The translations under genes and the position numbers were made by a program. From Actinospineispora spinosispora DSM 44797 (GTDB lineage: Bacteria; Actinomycetota; Actinomycetes; Mycobacteriales; Pseudonocardiaceae): a DNA stretch of 64,000 nucleotides. The stretch's first letter is position 1, and each line of letters opens with the position of its first letter. Under the pieces are notes generated by a model. It saw nothing but the letters and a program-made list of their open reading frames with translations. It was not told where the DNA came from and did no database searches. The DNA lies in NCBI RefSeq assembly GCF_000429025.1, contig NZ_KE386835.1:372001-436000 (forward strand). The letters are read 5' to 3'. Shown here one piece after another: positions 1 through 7,912 of this stretch.

Positions 1-1
1 G

Positions 2-364
2 ACCAGCTATCTCGTCCTCCTTGTCGCCGGCGTCACACTCACCGCGCTGGTCGGGGTGATCCTCCGTCGCAGCGGCCAGTCGCTCCTGGAAGAGGTGTAT
101 TCCGCGCCACGTGCGGCGGGAATCACGCGCCTCGTCACGGTCGGGTTCCACCTGTTCGCACTCGGCATCCTGGCGATCATCTCGACGATCGACCCGCCGG
201 TGGACGGGCAGCTGCAGTCGATCGTCACGCGGCTCGGCGTGATCCTGCTCGTCCTCGCCGCCTCGTACGGCCTCACCCTGGTCGTGCTCGACCGCATCAA
301 GGAGTCACATCGCCGCGCGGAGCTGGACGAGGAGTTCACCTCGGCGATGCGCGCGCGTTCATGA
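2..364 (+). CDS. Membrane protein, 3' part only
   Basis: The reading frame is open from the first base, so the gene begins outside the window. A GTG at 56 could be an internal start, but the hydrophobic stretch before it (YLVLLVAGVTLTALVGVIL) looks like a genuine membrane segment. Two further segments follow, around LFALGILAIIS and LGVILLVLAASYGL, and the tail is short and charged (KESHRRAELDEEF). I do not recognise the family. Its stop codon overlaps the ATG of the following TetR gene (ATGA), so the two are probably co-transcribed and the TetR may control it. Confidence 0.7.
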   Translation, partial: TSYLVLLVAGVTLTALVGVILRRSGQSLLEEVYSAPRAAGITRLVTVGFHLFALGILAIISTIDPPVDGQLQSIVTRLGVILLVLAASYGLTLVVLDRIKESHRRAELDEEFTSAMRARS

Positions 365-1020
365 CCGGTCCGAAGTCGGAACGGACCAGGGAGCAGATCG
401 TGGCCGCCGCGCTACGACTGTTCCGCGAGCAGGGTTATCAGGGCACGACGATGCGCGCGGTCGCATCCGAGGCCGGCGTGTCGGTGGGTAACGCGTACTA
501 CTACTTCGCCTCGAAGGACGAGCTGGTCCAGGGGTTCTACGAAGAGATGCTGGCGGAGCAGCAGCGGGCCTGCGCCTCGGTGTTCGCCGCCAGCACCGAC
601 TTCGCCGAACGCCTGCGCGGCGTACTGCACGCCTGTTTCGACGCCGCCGAGCCGTACCACGAGTTCGCCGGCAAGTTCTTCGCCACCGCAGCACAGCCGG
701 ACAACCCGTTGTCGCCGTTCAGCACGACGTCGTCACCGGCGAGGGACGGCTCGATCGCCCTGTTCCGCGAGCTGATCGACGGGTCCTCGATGCGGATCGG
801 CCCCGAGCTGGGCGCCACCCTGCCCGAGCTGCTGTGGCTCTACGAGCTGGGCATCGTCCTGTACTGGGTGCATGACACGTCGGAGAACACCGCCCGGACC
901 CGCGCGCTGATCGAACACACCGTGCCGATGGTCACCCGACTCGTCCGCTTGTCCCGGCTCCCGGTGCTGCGCCCGCTGACCCGACAGACCGTGGACCTGA
1001 TCGGCATGCTCCGAGCCTGA
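361..1020 (+). CDS. TetR/AcrR family transcriptional regulator
   Basis: A 219-residue one-component regulator. Residues about 10-56 form the TetR DNA-binding domain: REQIVAAALRLFREQGY, then the recognition segment VSVGNAYYYFASKDEL. The helical ligand domain (about 75-200) is not specific enough to name an effector. Translation is coupled to the upstream membrane-protein gene by an ATGA overlap. No inverted repeat is visible at its own start, so the operator is probably upstream of the window, in front of the membrane gene. TetR membership is certain; the target is not known. Confidence 0.9.
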   Translation: MTGPKSERTREQIVAAALRLFREQGYQGTTMRAVASEAGVSVGNAYYYFASKDELVQGFYEEMLAEQQRACASVFAASTDFAERLRGVLHACFDAAEPYHEFAGKFFATAAQPDNPLSPFSTTSSPARDGSIALFRELIDGSSMRIGPELGATLPELLWLYELGIVLYWVHDTSENTARTRALIEHTVPMVTRLVRLSRLPVLRPLTRQTVDLIGMLRA

Positions 1021-1025
1021 GACGA

Positions 1026-1325
1026 CTACTTGGTCCCGAGCGAGGCGAGAGGTTTCGGCCCGGTCGGCAGCGGAACCTTGCCGCCGCCTCCCCCTCCGCC
1101 ACCGTCCGGCCCGCCGGTGCGCACCCAGATGCGGACGCGCTCGCCGGTGGGCACCCGCAGCCCGGGCTCGGGCTGTTGCGCGGCGACGACGCCCGCGCTG
1201 GTCGGAGTGTGAGCAGGGTCCTGGTCGACCGCCAGCAGGTGTGCGTCGAGCGCGGCGTCGTGGGCCACGGCCGGCGGCATTCCCACCAGTGCCGGGACCA
1301 CCGTGAGTTCTTCGCGTTGTCCCAT
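1026..1325 (-). CDS. Small single PASTA-domain protein
   Basis: About 99 residues. The core matches a PASTA unit: VVPALVGMPPAVAHDAAL is the usual 'vP.l.G....A...L' helix start, and AGVVAAQQPEPGLRVPTGE is the usual 'G.V..Q.P..G..v..G' turn. A run of eight glycines and a Pro/Lys tail follow. There is no signal peptide or membrane segment, unlike PknB or PBP proteins that carry PASTA repeats. The frame is open further upstream (ATG at 1376), but the longer version runs into the next gene, so the start at 1325 is a choice. It lies just downstream of the DUF899 gene on the same strand. Role unknown. Confidence 0.6.
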   Translation of the reverse strand: MGQREELTVVPALVGMPPAVAHDAALDAHLLAVDQDPAHTPTSAGVVAAQQPEPGLRVPTGERVRIWVRTGGPDGGGGGGGGKVPLPTGPKPLASLGTK

Positions 1326-1390
1326 GCCGAACCAGGGTAGGCAGCCCGCGCCGGATTCGCAGCGTAGAGACCTCATCAGTCCCAGCGGTA

Positions 1391-2041
1391 TCACCGATAG
1401 GTGTCGTGCACCCGCCACCAGTGACCCGGGCCGTCGGTACCCCGTCCCGACGGCTCCTCCCACGCCTCCTGCCGTCCGAGCGGCGTGAGATCGAGGTAGC
1501 GCAACGTGCCGATCAGCATGTCGCCGCCGCGGCCGTCGGTGAAGTAGGTGCGAAAGACCTGGTCACCGTCGCGCAGGAACACGCTGAACCCGTGATACAC
1601 CGGCGCGCCCATGTCAGCGCTGAAGTCGCTGCGCTCGACCGAGTACCAGGGCACCGACCAGCCCATCCGCTCCCGGTACTGGACCAGTTGAGCCAGCGGC
1701 GCGGGTGAGGTGAACACGAGCGTCGTGTCCCGCGCGTGCAGGTGGGCGAGGTGACCGACGTTGTCCGCGACCAGCGAGCAGCCGGGGCAGCGATGATCGG
1801 AGCCGGGCGACATCATGAAGTGGTAGACGATCAGCTGGCGCCGCCCCGCGAACAGATCGAGCAGCGTCGACGAACCGTTCGGGCCGTCGAACACGTACTC
1901 CTTGTCGATCGCCACCATCGGCAGCCGTCGACGCTCGGCGTTGAGCGCGTCCATCGCCCGGGTCAGTTCCTTCTCCTTGACCAGCAGCTTCGCGCGCTCG
2001 GTCCGCCATTCCGACTCCGACACGACACTCGGCAGGCCCAT
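1391..2041 (-). CDS. DUF899 family thioredoxin-like protein
   Basis: A 216-residue protein of the DUF899 family, which has a thioredoxin-like fold. Typical features are an N-terminal helical arm (VSESEWRTERAKLLVKEKEL), then FDGPNGSSTLLDLFAGRRQL, FMMSPGSDHRCPGCSLVAD with a CPGC-type motif, and a C-terminal YFTDGRGGDML segment. Substrate and partner are not known for the family. The ATG at 2041 is preferred over the one at 2053 because GGAGG at 2046-2050 sits five bases before it. A long perfect inverted repeat lies directly upstream of this ribosome site, so expression is probably repressor-controlled. Confidence 0.8.
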   Translation of the reverse strand: MGLPSVVSESEWRTERAKLLVKEKELTRAMDALNAERRRLPMVAIDKEYVFDGPNGSSTLLDLFAGRRQLIVYHFMMSPGSDHRCPGCSLVADNVGHLAHLHARDTTLVFTSPAPLAQLVQYRERMGWSVPWYSVERSDFSADMGAPVYHGFSVFLRDGDQVFRTYFTDGRGGDMLIGTLRYLDLTPLGRQEAWEEPSGRGTDGPGHWWRVHDTYR

Positions 2042-2051
2042 CGCTACCTCC

Positions 2052-2091
2052 ATATTAAACCAGACAGTTAATTAGCTACTTGGTTTAATAT
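2052..2091. promoter_or_regulatory. Inverted repeat, probable operator of the DUF899 gene
   Basis: Two perfect 11-base arms, ATATTAAACCA (2052-2062) and TGGTTTAATAT (2081-2091), are separated by 18 AT-rich bases that contain TTAATTA. The AT content is sharply unlike the surrounding GC-rich DNA. The repeat abuts the ribosome site of the DUF899 gene, which fits an operator overlapping a promoter. The regulator is not identified. Confidence 0.6.
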
Positions 2092-2129
2092 AGGCCGCGA
2101 ACACGCCGAGTCAAGCCCGCACCCGCCGA

Positions 2130-2996
2130 TCAGCCCCTGGGGGTGAAAACACCTTCCGACGGGAAGCAGCCTGCCTTCAGCAGGGTGCGCACCAGCGGAC
2201 GCACGAGCTCACCGAGCCGGACGGCCTCGTCCTCACCCAGTGCGCTCCACGGGCCACCGCCGAGCCGGTCCGTCTCGCCCTCGATCCGCTGCCGCAGCGC
2301 CTCCCCGACCTCGGTCAACGCAGGCTCGTCCCCGCTGTCCAGAACGCCCCGCTCGCGCAGCACGTCGGCCTCGGCGTCCCACTGCTCGTCGCTCCACCCA
2401 CGACTGGCCTTGGCGAAGGACGGCAGGAACCCCTTGCCGGTCGCGGTGTGGGTGATCAGCGCCTGCAGCCCGTTCAGATCGGCGTCCAGCAGCGCGGCGA
2501 GGTGCCCGTCGCCTCGATGCTCACGCAGGATGGAGATCGCGTGCCAGAGCACCAGGTGCGACTGCTCCGGCCAGTCGAGCTCGAGGTGCGCGGCCGCGAG
2601 CGGACGTCCCTCGCAGCAGCACAGCTGGGCGACGCGACGGGCCAGCTCGGCGGCCTCGGCGAGCTCCGGCGACGCGATCAGCTCGTCACCGAGCAGTCTG
2701 CGCAGCGCGGCGTCCACGGCCGCGAACCGCGCATCGACCAGCGCCGATGGCGTGGCCAGCGACCATGCCGCCGGGATGTGGCGGGCCACCATGTCGGGGT
2801 TGAAGTTGTAGAACGTGGCCGCGACCACGGAGGCCGAGACCGCGCCCATCGGGGCACCCCGGCCGGCGAAGTAGCACATCCGTCCCGGCTTGAGTCCCGC
2901 CGCGGCCAGGTACTGCTCGGTCTCCGGCGCGAAATAGGTCATCGCGTGGAACGGCTCCAGCCCACGCGCGATCCGTCCACTCACTATGTGATCCAC
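2130..2996 (-). CDS. SCO6745-type helical protein
   Basis: About 288 residues, mostly helical, resembling the actinobacterial family annotated as SCO6745 (function unknown). Recognisable parts are RIARGLEPFHAMTYFAPE near the N terminus, GRGAPMGAVSASVVAATFYN, HLVLWHAISILREHRGDGH, and LTEVGEALRQRIEGETDRL near the C terminus, which resembles a winged-helix end. No catalytic motif is apparent. The start is placed at the GTG at 2996 because the open frame further upstream runs through a dispersed palindrome that is unlikely to encode protein. Confidence 0.7.
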   Translation of the reverse strand: MDHIVSGRIARGLEPFHAMTYFAPETEQYLAAAGLKPGRMCYFAGRGAPMGAVSASVVAATFYNFNPDMVARHIPAAWSLATPSALVDARFAAVDAALRRLLGDELIASPELAEAAELARRVAQLCCCEGRPLAAAHLELDWPEQSHLVLWHAISILREHRGDGHLAALLDADLNGLQALITHTATGKGFLPSFAKASRGWSDEQWDAEADVLRERGVLDSGDEPALTEVGEALRQRIEGETDRLGGGPWSALGEDEAVRLGELVRPLVRTLLKAGCFPSEGVFTPRG

Positions 2997-3051
2997 GTGC
3001 CGGACGCTACCTCCGGAACCGACCGCCCGCTGACAACGGAGACCGCTTCCC

Positions 3052-3101
3052 ACCTCGTGAGTGTTCGGTGTGGCTATAGCCATACTCAACACTCACGAGG
3101 T
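3052..3101. repeat. Dispersed palindrome family 1, copy 1
   Basis: A 50-base near-perfect palindrome: ACCTCGTGAGTGTT at one end, GGCTATAGCC at the centre and AACACTCACGAGGT at the other end. Three mismatched pairs occur between the halves. Closely related copies lie at 26567-26612 and 45366-45413. This one sits between the divergent SCO6745-type gene and the GNAT gene. Confidence 0.85.
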
Positions 3102-3182
3102 TCTACCTGCGGGATATCGGGGTGACAGGCGCGCTAGGGTCCAGAGGTTCACACCTGGCGAACGCACTGAAGGACTGAGGCC

Positions 3183-3224
3183 ATGCTGGCGCCCACCACG
3201 GGCCGCCGGACGCCGCTGCGCTGA
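3183..3224 (+). other. Possible 13-codon leader peptide before the GNAT gene
   Basis: An ATG at 3183 opens a 13-codon frame (MLAPTTGRRTPLR) ending in TGA at 3222-3224. It lies about 50 bases before the GNAT start, after a TAGGGT hexamer (3135-3140) that could be a -10 element. GGGCCGC at the end of the leader can pair with GCGGCCC just after it, giving a hairpin across the stop codon followed by a T-rich stretch. This arrangement resembles a translational attenuator. It is an inference from layout only. Confidence 0.3.
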
Positions 3225-3277
3225 GCGGCCCGCTTCGTCCTGCTCTTTTCTGACCCGCTGAAAGGTCAATCCCAGCT

Positions 3278-4021
3278 GTGTTCGATCAGCTTCTGCACGA
3301 GTACCTGCGCGCCCTGATGGCGCCGGCCCACCGAGTGGGCCCGTTCCTGGTGTCGTTCGACGCCCACGACGCCGGACTGTTCCGCAACTACGCGGTACCC
3401 GACGACACCACCGTCCCGACCCAGAAGGAGGTCGACGAACTGGTCGCGGCGTTCACCGAACGTGGCCGGACGCCACGCTTCGAGTATCTGCCCGACCTGT
3501 GCCCCGAGGTGGAACCGGCGCTGCTCGCGGCGGGGTTCACCGTTGAACATCGCCTACCGATCATGACCTGTCCGCCCACCGAGGTCCGCTCACGTCCGGC
3601 GCCACCGGAGGTGGAGCTGCTGCTCGCGCACAGCGACGAGCAGCTGCGCGAGGTCGCCGAGGCGTGCAACGAGGCGTACCTGCAGCCAGGTGTCACCGAC
3701 CACGACGTCGCCCGGCTGCGCCGGACACTGGACCGCGGTGCTCTCGTCGTGCTGGCCGCCGACCGGGCGACCGGCCGAGGGGTCGGCGGCGGTCTGTGCG
3801 GCGCACCGCACAAGGGCGTCAGCGAGCTGGCGGCGATCGGCGTCCGCGCGCCGTTCCGTCGCCGGGGCATCGCCACCGCCATGACCGGGCTGCTGACCCG
3901 GTCCTGTCCCGCGGCCGGGATCAGCACGCCGTTCCTGACGCCCGAGGCCGAACCGGAGAAGTGCCTCTACGAGGCGATCGGGTATCGACAGGTCACCGAG
4001 ATCCTGCACATCTCTCGCTGA
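3278..4021 (+). CDS. GNAT family N-acetyltransferase
   Basis: A 247-residue protein with a C-terminal GNAT acetyl-CoA fold. The key element is AIGVRAPFRRRGIATAM (motif A, acetyl-CoA pyrophosphate loop, R-R-x-G-I-A), followed by the late segment TPFLTPEAEPEKCLYEAIGY (motif B, Y-E-A-I-G-Y). The N-terminal 100 residues look like a second, degenerate GNAT-like half, common in actinobacterial two-domain forms. The acceptor is unknown. The GTG start at 3278 follows AAAGG at 3261-3265. The 3' end overlaps the convergent P-loop kinase gene by 29 bases. Confidence 0.8.
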   Translation: MFDQLLHEYLRALMAPAHRVGPFLVSFDAHDAGLFRNYAVPDDTTVPTQKEVDELVAAFTERGRTPRFEYLPDLCPEVEPALLAAGFTVEHRLPIMTCPPTEVRSRPAPPEVELLLAHSDEQLREVAEACNEAYLQPGVTDHDVARLRRTLDRGALVVLAADRATGRGVGGGLCGAPHKGVSELAAIGVRAPFRRRGIATAMTGLLTRSCPAAGISTPFLTPEAEPEKCLYEAIGYRQVTEILHISR

Positions 4022-4493
4022 CCAGGGCCGCCAGCTGATCGACCACGGCATCCAATGGCCGCCTGGTGTCGATCTCCATCGTGGCGGACGCGCGGAGCAG
4101 CGGTTCGACCTCCGCCGTGTCCGCCACGATGCGGTCACGTTCCTCGGCGCTCTTGCCGAACGGGTTGGAGTCACGCCGCGCGATGCGGTCGAGCATCACC
4201 TCGACCGGCGCACTGAACAGCACGATGTGGCCGAACCTCGGATAGAAGTTCTCCTGGTTCCACACGGTGCCGGACAGGAACAACGGCTCCCCCGACCGCT
4301 CGTGCTCGACGAGGAGCGCATCGATCCGGTCCTCCCGCCACTGCGGTTCCGTGCCGGAGCCGTCGGGAAGCGGCAGGTCAGCGATCCAATCCCCGAAGTC
4401 GGTGTCGACGACGCGGTAGCCGCGCCCGGCGAGCCCGTCCAGCGCGGCCGACTTCCCCGTGCCTGACATACCCGTCACCAGGACAACCGTCAC
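3993..4493 (-). CDS. P-loop nucleotide kinase-like protein
   Basis: A 166-residue AAA/adenylate-kinase-like P-loop protein. The Walker A motif GMSGTGKSA is at residues 8-16, and the acid-rich VVDTDFGDW follows as in small-molecule kinases. LFLSGTVWNQENFYPRF and HIVLFSAPVEVMLDRIARR match the substrate-binding and base-specificity regions of shikimate- or dephospho-CoA-kinase-like enzymes. The length is right for a stand-alone kinase, but the substrate cannot be told. The start lies 55 bases from a divergent TetR gene and beside that gene's operator. Confidence 0.75.
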   Translation of the reverse strand: MTVVLVTGMSGTGKSAALDGLAGRGYRVVDTDFGDWIADLPLPDGSGTEPQWREDRIDALLVEHERSGEPLFLSGTVWNQENFYPRFGHIVLFSAPVEVMLDRIARRDSNPFGKSAEERDRIVADTAEVEPLLRASATMEIDTRRPLDAVVDQLAALVSERCAGSR

Positions 4494-4518
4494 CAGGTCA
4501 CCTTAGGCTGCTAAGGTC

Positions 4519-4536
4519 CAACCAACCACTTGGTTG
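4519..4536. promoter_or_regulatory. Inverted repeat, probable TetR operator
   Basis: CAACCAA (4519-4525) and TTGGTTG (4530-4536) are perfect arms around CCAC. The site lies immediately before the ribosome site GAGAGGAG of the TetR gene at 4549 and between it and the divergent kinase gene. Its size and place are typical of an autoregulatory TetR operator. Confidence 0.65.
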
Positions 4537-4548
4537 AGAGGAGTGCGC

Positions 4549-5106
4549 GTGACAGCGAGCGTCCTGAGGACCGGCAGTCGCCGGGACGATCTGGTGCTGG
4601 CGGCGTTCGAGCTCATCGCCCGGAAGGGCATGGAGGGGCTGCGGCTGCGGGAGGTCGCCCAGGCCGTGGGCCTCGATCACTCGACGCTGCACCACTACTT
4701 CCCGACCAAGGAAGACCTGATCGGCGAGGTCGTCAGCTATGCGACCGGTCAGCTCGCGGAGACGTTGCGGCTCGACGGGACGCCCGTCGAGCAGGTGACC
4801 CGGCATCTGAGGCTGACCGGCCGTGCCGTGCGGGACCGCACCGAGCTGTTCGTCGTACTGTGCGAGCTGAACCTGCGCGCCAACCGCGACCCCGCGATCC
4901 GGGCGATCATCGACCGCAGCGACCAGAACTGGCGCGGCCCCGTCGAGGCCCAGCTGGCACGGATGTCGTGGGCGCCGGGATTCGATCCGGCGACGATCGC
5001 GTCGCTGATCATCGCGGCGGTCAAGGGGACGATCCTCGACCCCGGTACCGCACCGGACGTGCTCGACCAACTCGAACGGCTACTCGTCCAGGCGCAGGCC
5101 CGATGA
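4549..5106 (+). CDS. TetR family transcriptional regulator
   Basis: A 185-residue regulator. The N-terminal DNA-binding domain reads DDLVLAAFELIARKGMEG, then LRLREVAQAVGLDHSTLHHY and FPTKEDLIGEVV. The GTG at 4549 is chosen because GAGAGGAG (4536-4543) is five bases upstream; a TTG at 4534 is in frame but lies inside the operator. The gene overlaps the YceI gene by ATGA, so regulator and YceI form one operon and YceI is the likely regulated function. The ligand is unknown. Confidence 0.9.
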   Translation: MTASVLRTGSRRDDLVLAAFELIARKGMEGLRLREVAQAVGLDHSTLHHYFPTKEDLIGEVVSYATGQLAETLRLDGTPVEQVTRHLRLTGRAVRDRTELFVVLCELNLRANRDPAIRAIIDRSDQNWRGPVEAQLARMSWAPGFDPATIASLIIAAVKGTILDPGTAPDVLDQLERLLVQAQAR

Positions 5107-5642
5107 CCCACGTCCCCGGATACCTCCCCGGCACCTGGACGATCGACCCGGCGCGCAGCATCGTGAGCTTCCGGATACGCCATCTGCTCGTCCACAAGGT
5201 CAGGGGCACGTTCGACCGGTTCACCGGCCTGATCGTCACCGACCAGCAGCCCGCGGCGTCCTCGGTGCACGTCGACATCGAGCCGGCCTCGCTGGACACC
5301 GGCAACGCGCACCGGGACCAGGGCACGCTGGCCAAGGACCCGTTCGACGTCGCGAGCCACCCGCTGATGACCTACCGCTCGACCGGCGTCGCGGTCGACG
5401 GTCAGTCGTGGCGGGTCGACGGCGAGCTCACCCTCCGAGGGGTGACCCGGGCCGTTCCGTTGCTGGTGCGGGAGACACGGTTCTTCCCCGACGCCGACGG
5501 TCGGCCCCGGGTCCGGGTCACGGCGACCAGCGCGATCGACCGGCAGGACTTCGGCGTGCGGTTCCCCGTCCCGCTGGACCGCCGCGGCGTCCTGGCCGGC
5601 AACCACATCTCCATCGACCTGGACGTCGAGGCCGTGCAGTAG
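5103..5642 (+). CDS. YceI family lipid-binding protein
   Basis: A 179-residue YceI-like protein. The family forms a lipocalin-like barrel that binds polyisoprenoid or amide-linked lipids. Diagnostic parts are GTWTIDPARSIVSFRIRHL at the N terminus, GTFDRFTG, TGNAHRDQGTLAKDPFDV, the FDV-ASHPLMTYRST segment, and LTLRGVTRAVPL. No signal peptide is present, so it should act in the cytoplasm, unlike E. coli YceI. The ATG overlaps the stop of the TetR gene. The stop at 5640-5642 faces the stop of a P450 gene one base away. Confidence 0.9.
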   Translation: MTHVPGYLPGTWTIDPARSIVSFRIRHLLVHKVRGTFDRFTGLIVTDQQPAASSVHVDIEPASLDTGNAHRDQGTLAKDPFDVASHPLMTYRSTGVAVDGQSWRVDGELTLRGVTRAVPLLVRETRFFPDADGRPRVRVTATSAIDRQDFGVRFPVPLDRRGVLAGNHISIDLDVEAVQ

Positions 5643-5643
5643 G

Positions 5644-6960
5644 TCAGATCGCGAACGGCATCCGCTTGATGCCGTTCAGGAAGTTCGACAGCAGGTACTC
5701 GGGCTCACCGACCATCCTGACATCGGGCATCCGGGTGAAGACCTCACGCAGCATGACGGTGATCTCGCGGCGCGCCAGGTTGGCGCCGAGGCAGAAGTGT
5801 GGGCCGGGGCCGCCGAACCCGAGGTGTGGGTTGGGCGAGCGGGTGATGTCGAAGCGGTCCGGGTCGGTGAAGACCGCTTCGTCCCGGTTGGCCGAGTTGT
5901 AGAACAGCAGCACCTTGTCCCCCGCGTGCAGCCGCAAGCCGTTGAGCTCACAGTCCCGGGTCACGTTGCGCCGGAACTGGATGACCGGGCAGGCGTGGCG
6001 CACGATCTCCTCGATCGCACCCGGGATGCGTGCGTCGAAGTCGGAGACGAGCAGTTCTCGCTGGTCGGGATGCTCGGTGAACAGCCGCAGCGCATGGGCG
6101 AGCACGGTGCGTGTGGTCTCGTTGCCCGCGACCACCAGCAGGATGAAGAATGTGCCGACCTCGCGAGGAGTGAGCCGGTCGCCGTCGATGTTGTTGGTGA
6201 CGAGCGCGGAGATCAGGTCGTCGCGGGGCTCGGCGACGCGCTGCTGACCCAGTTGACGGACCAGCTTCGTCAACGCCATACCCGCGCGGACCAGCCGCGC
6301 ACTGATCTTGACCACGCCGGCCGGGCTCACCCCGCCGGGCCGCAGCAGCTTCGCGCGCGGCACACCGGTGTACTCGGGGTCGTTGAAGCCGAGGATCGTG
6401 TTGGTCAGCCGCAGGACGGTGTCCTCGTGATCCTTCGGGATGCCCATCATGTCGCAGATGATCTCGATGGGCAGACGCTGCGCGACCTGCGTGATGAAGT
6501 CGTCCGCACCGTCGCGCAGCACGTCGTCGACGATGCGGGAGGCGCGGCGGGCCAGGTCGTCGGAGATCTTGCTGAGCAACCGGGGGGAGAACGCCCGGGA
6601 CACCACCTTGCGGATTCGGGCGTGCCGAGGGTCGTCCATGCTGATCATGGAGGTGAAGTACGGGTCCAGCCAGGCAGGCATGTCGATCAACGAGTTGGCC
6701 GAGGGCTCGCTGCTGAACAGTTCGGGGTGCCGGCTCACCTCACTCACGTCGGCGTGCCGCACCAGCCCGTAGAAGCCGGCTCGGCGCAGCTTGACCGGCA
6801 TGCGGTACTCGAACGGCAGGTAGGCGGGCCGGTCGAGGCGGCGCAGCTCGGCGAAGACCGCCATGCGTTCGCTCTCCGGGCGCGCCCAGAACTCGAGGTC
6901 GAGCAGGCCCGGACGGACCGGGTCGGGGGCGACGGTGCGCTGGTTCATCGGCTCGGCCAT
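5644..6960 (-). CDS. Cytochrome P450, CYP124/CYP125/CYP142-like
   Basis: About 438 residues, the normal size of a soluble bacterial P450. The I-helix oxygen-activation motif is VVAGNETTRTVLAHAL, the ExxR pair is in AIEEIVRHACPVIQFRR, and the haem-binding loop is FGGPGPHFCLGANLARR with the cysteine ligand. The end, NFLNGIKRMPF, resembles actinobacterial sterol- and fatty-acid-hydroxylating families CYP124, CYP125 and CYP142 by memory of those sequences. Electrons must come from an unlinked ferredoxin and reductase. ATG at 6960 or 6948 is possible; the latter overlaps the stop of the DUF2236 gene, so the two genes are one operon. Confidence 0.85.
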   Translation of the reverse strand: MAEPMNQRTVAPDPVRPGLLDLEFWARPESERMAVFAELRRLDRPAYLPFEYRMPVKLRRAGFYGLVRHADVSEVSRHPELFSSEPSANSLIDMPAWLDPYFTSMISMDDPRHARIRKVVSRAFSPRLLSKISDDLARRASRIVDDVLRDGADDFITQVAQRLPIEIICDMMGIPKDHEDTVLRLTNTILGFNDPEYTGVPRAKLLRPGGVSPAGVVKISARLVRAGMALTKLVRQLGQQRVAEPRDDLISALVTNNIDGDRLTPREVGTFFILLVVAGNETTRTVLAHALRLFTEHPDQRELLVSDFDARIPGAIEEIVRHACPVIQFRRNVTRDCELNGLRLHAGDKVLLFYNSANRDEAVFTDPDRFDITRSPNPHLGFGGPGPHFCLGANLARREITVMLREVFTRMPDVRMVGEPEYLLSNFLNGIKRMPFAI

Positions 6961-7829
6961 CCTGACCGTTGGAAGGCACGGCGGGCTTCCGTGCCGTAAC
7001 GGAGTCTCCTGGGCAACTTCGGCAGGATCGTGCGCAAGACCCACGCGACGCGGCGGAACCGGCGCTGGTCGGCGTCGGTCCACGGGTAGTCCATCTTGTC
7101 GCGCACCAGTGGCGGCATCAGCCCCCTGCTCACGAAGTTGACGAAACCGAACGCCGGTGGCGCCACGATCCGCCAGAGCCAGTCCGGCATCTCGTCCTGC
7201 GGGATGGTCCGAGGATTCCCGAACATGGCCTTACCGCGCAACGCCGTTTCGGTCGCCGTCAGCTCGTCGGCGATCATCCGGTCCAGGTACGCGCGGAAAC
7301 CGGCCAGGTCGGCCGGCATCGGCCGGCCGCTGAGCCCGTAGAGCCGGTACCAGTCACAACACTCCTGGTACAGCCGCTCCAGCTCGGCCGGGGTGGGCTG
7401 TCGGGCGTGGAAGTGCTCGATGCTGGCGAACAGCAGATACACGAACGTCGCGTGCGCCCAGTAGAAGACCTCCGGGTCGAGCGCGTGGTACCGCTTGCCG
7501 TTCTCGTCGACACCCTTGACGCCCTCATGACGGCGGCGCAGCTCGTCGGCCGTGTCGTGGCTGGCCTTGCCGTCGTACACGACGCCCATGATCAGCGGGG
7601 TCGACCGTCGGACACGCGCGATCGGCTCGGTGAAGAACACCGAGAGGTCCGGATCGGCGACCGACGCACCGATCGCCGGGTGCATGACCTGCAGCGTCGT
7701 GGCGACCCGCGCACCGACCTGGTAGCGGACGTCCCCGAGGTACCGCCAGATCAACGAGGAGGGCCCGAACGGCTCCACGACCCTGCCCCGTGCGGAGGCG
7801 GGGTCGTGCCGAGCTTCGGAGAGAGACAT
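6945..7829 (-). CDS. DUF2236 (MpaB/rubber-oxygenase-like) protein
   Basis: About 294 residues of the DUF2236 family, which includes the latex-clearing oxygenase fold and fungal MpaB. Conserved blocks are RVRRSTPLIMGVVYDG, ADELRRRHEGVKGVDENGKR, then ALDPEVFYWAHATFVYLLF. The two histidines in RRRH and YWAH match expected haem-ligand positions for the family. It is the first gene of an operon with the P450 and faces a TetR gene. The ATG at 7829 is preferred to one at 7853 because the operator then lies wholly upstream. Oxidation of a lipid or terpenoid is the best guess; the substrate is unknown. Confidence 0.8.
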   Translation of the reverse strand: MSLSEARHDPASARGRVVEPFGPSSLIWRYLGDVRYQVGARVATTLQVMHPAIGASVADPDLSVFFTEPIARVRRSTPLIMGVVYDGKASHDTADELRRRHEGVKGVDENGKRYHALDPEVFYWAHATFVYLLFASIEHFHARQPTPAELERLYQECCDWYRLYGLSGRPMPADLAGFRAYLDRMIADELTATETALRGKAMFGNPRTIPQDEMPDWLWRIVAPPAFGFVNFVSRGLMPPLVRDKMDYPWTDADQRRFRRVAWVLRTILPKLPRRLRYGTEARRAFQRSGWPSR

Positions 7830-7830
7830 A

Positions 7831-7863
7831 GATGCATAATTGCCTCTCTGCATCTTTGATGCA
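7831..7863. promoter_or_regulatory. Operator cluster between DUF2236/P450 and TetR
   Basis: Three copies of one hexamer occur in alternating orientation: GATGCA (7831-7836), TGCATC (7849-7854) and GATGCA (7858-7863). The last two make the 15-base palindrome TGCATCTTTGATGCA. The position between divergent start codons suits binding by the TetR protein encoded at 7913. Confidence 0.65.
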
Positions 7864-7912
7864 ACCCTGTGACGGGTACCGTGCGGCGGAACGACCTAGG
7901 ATCGGGGACATC

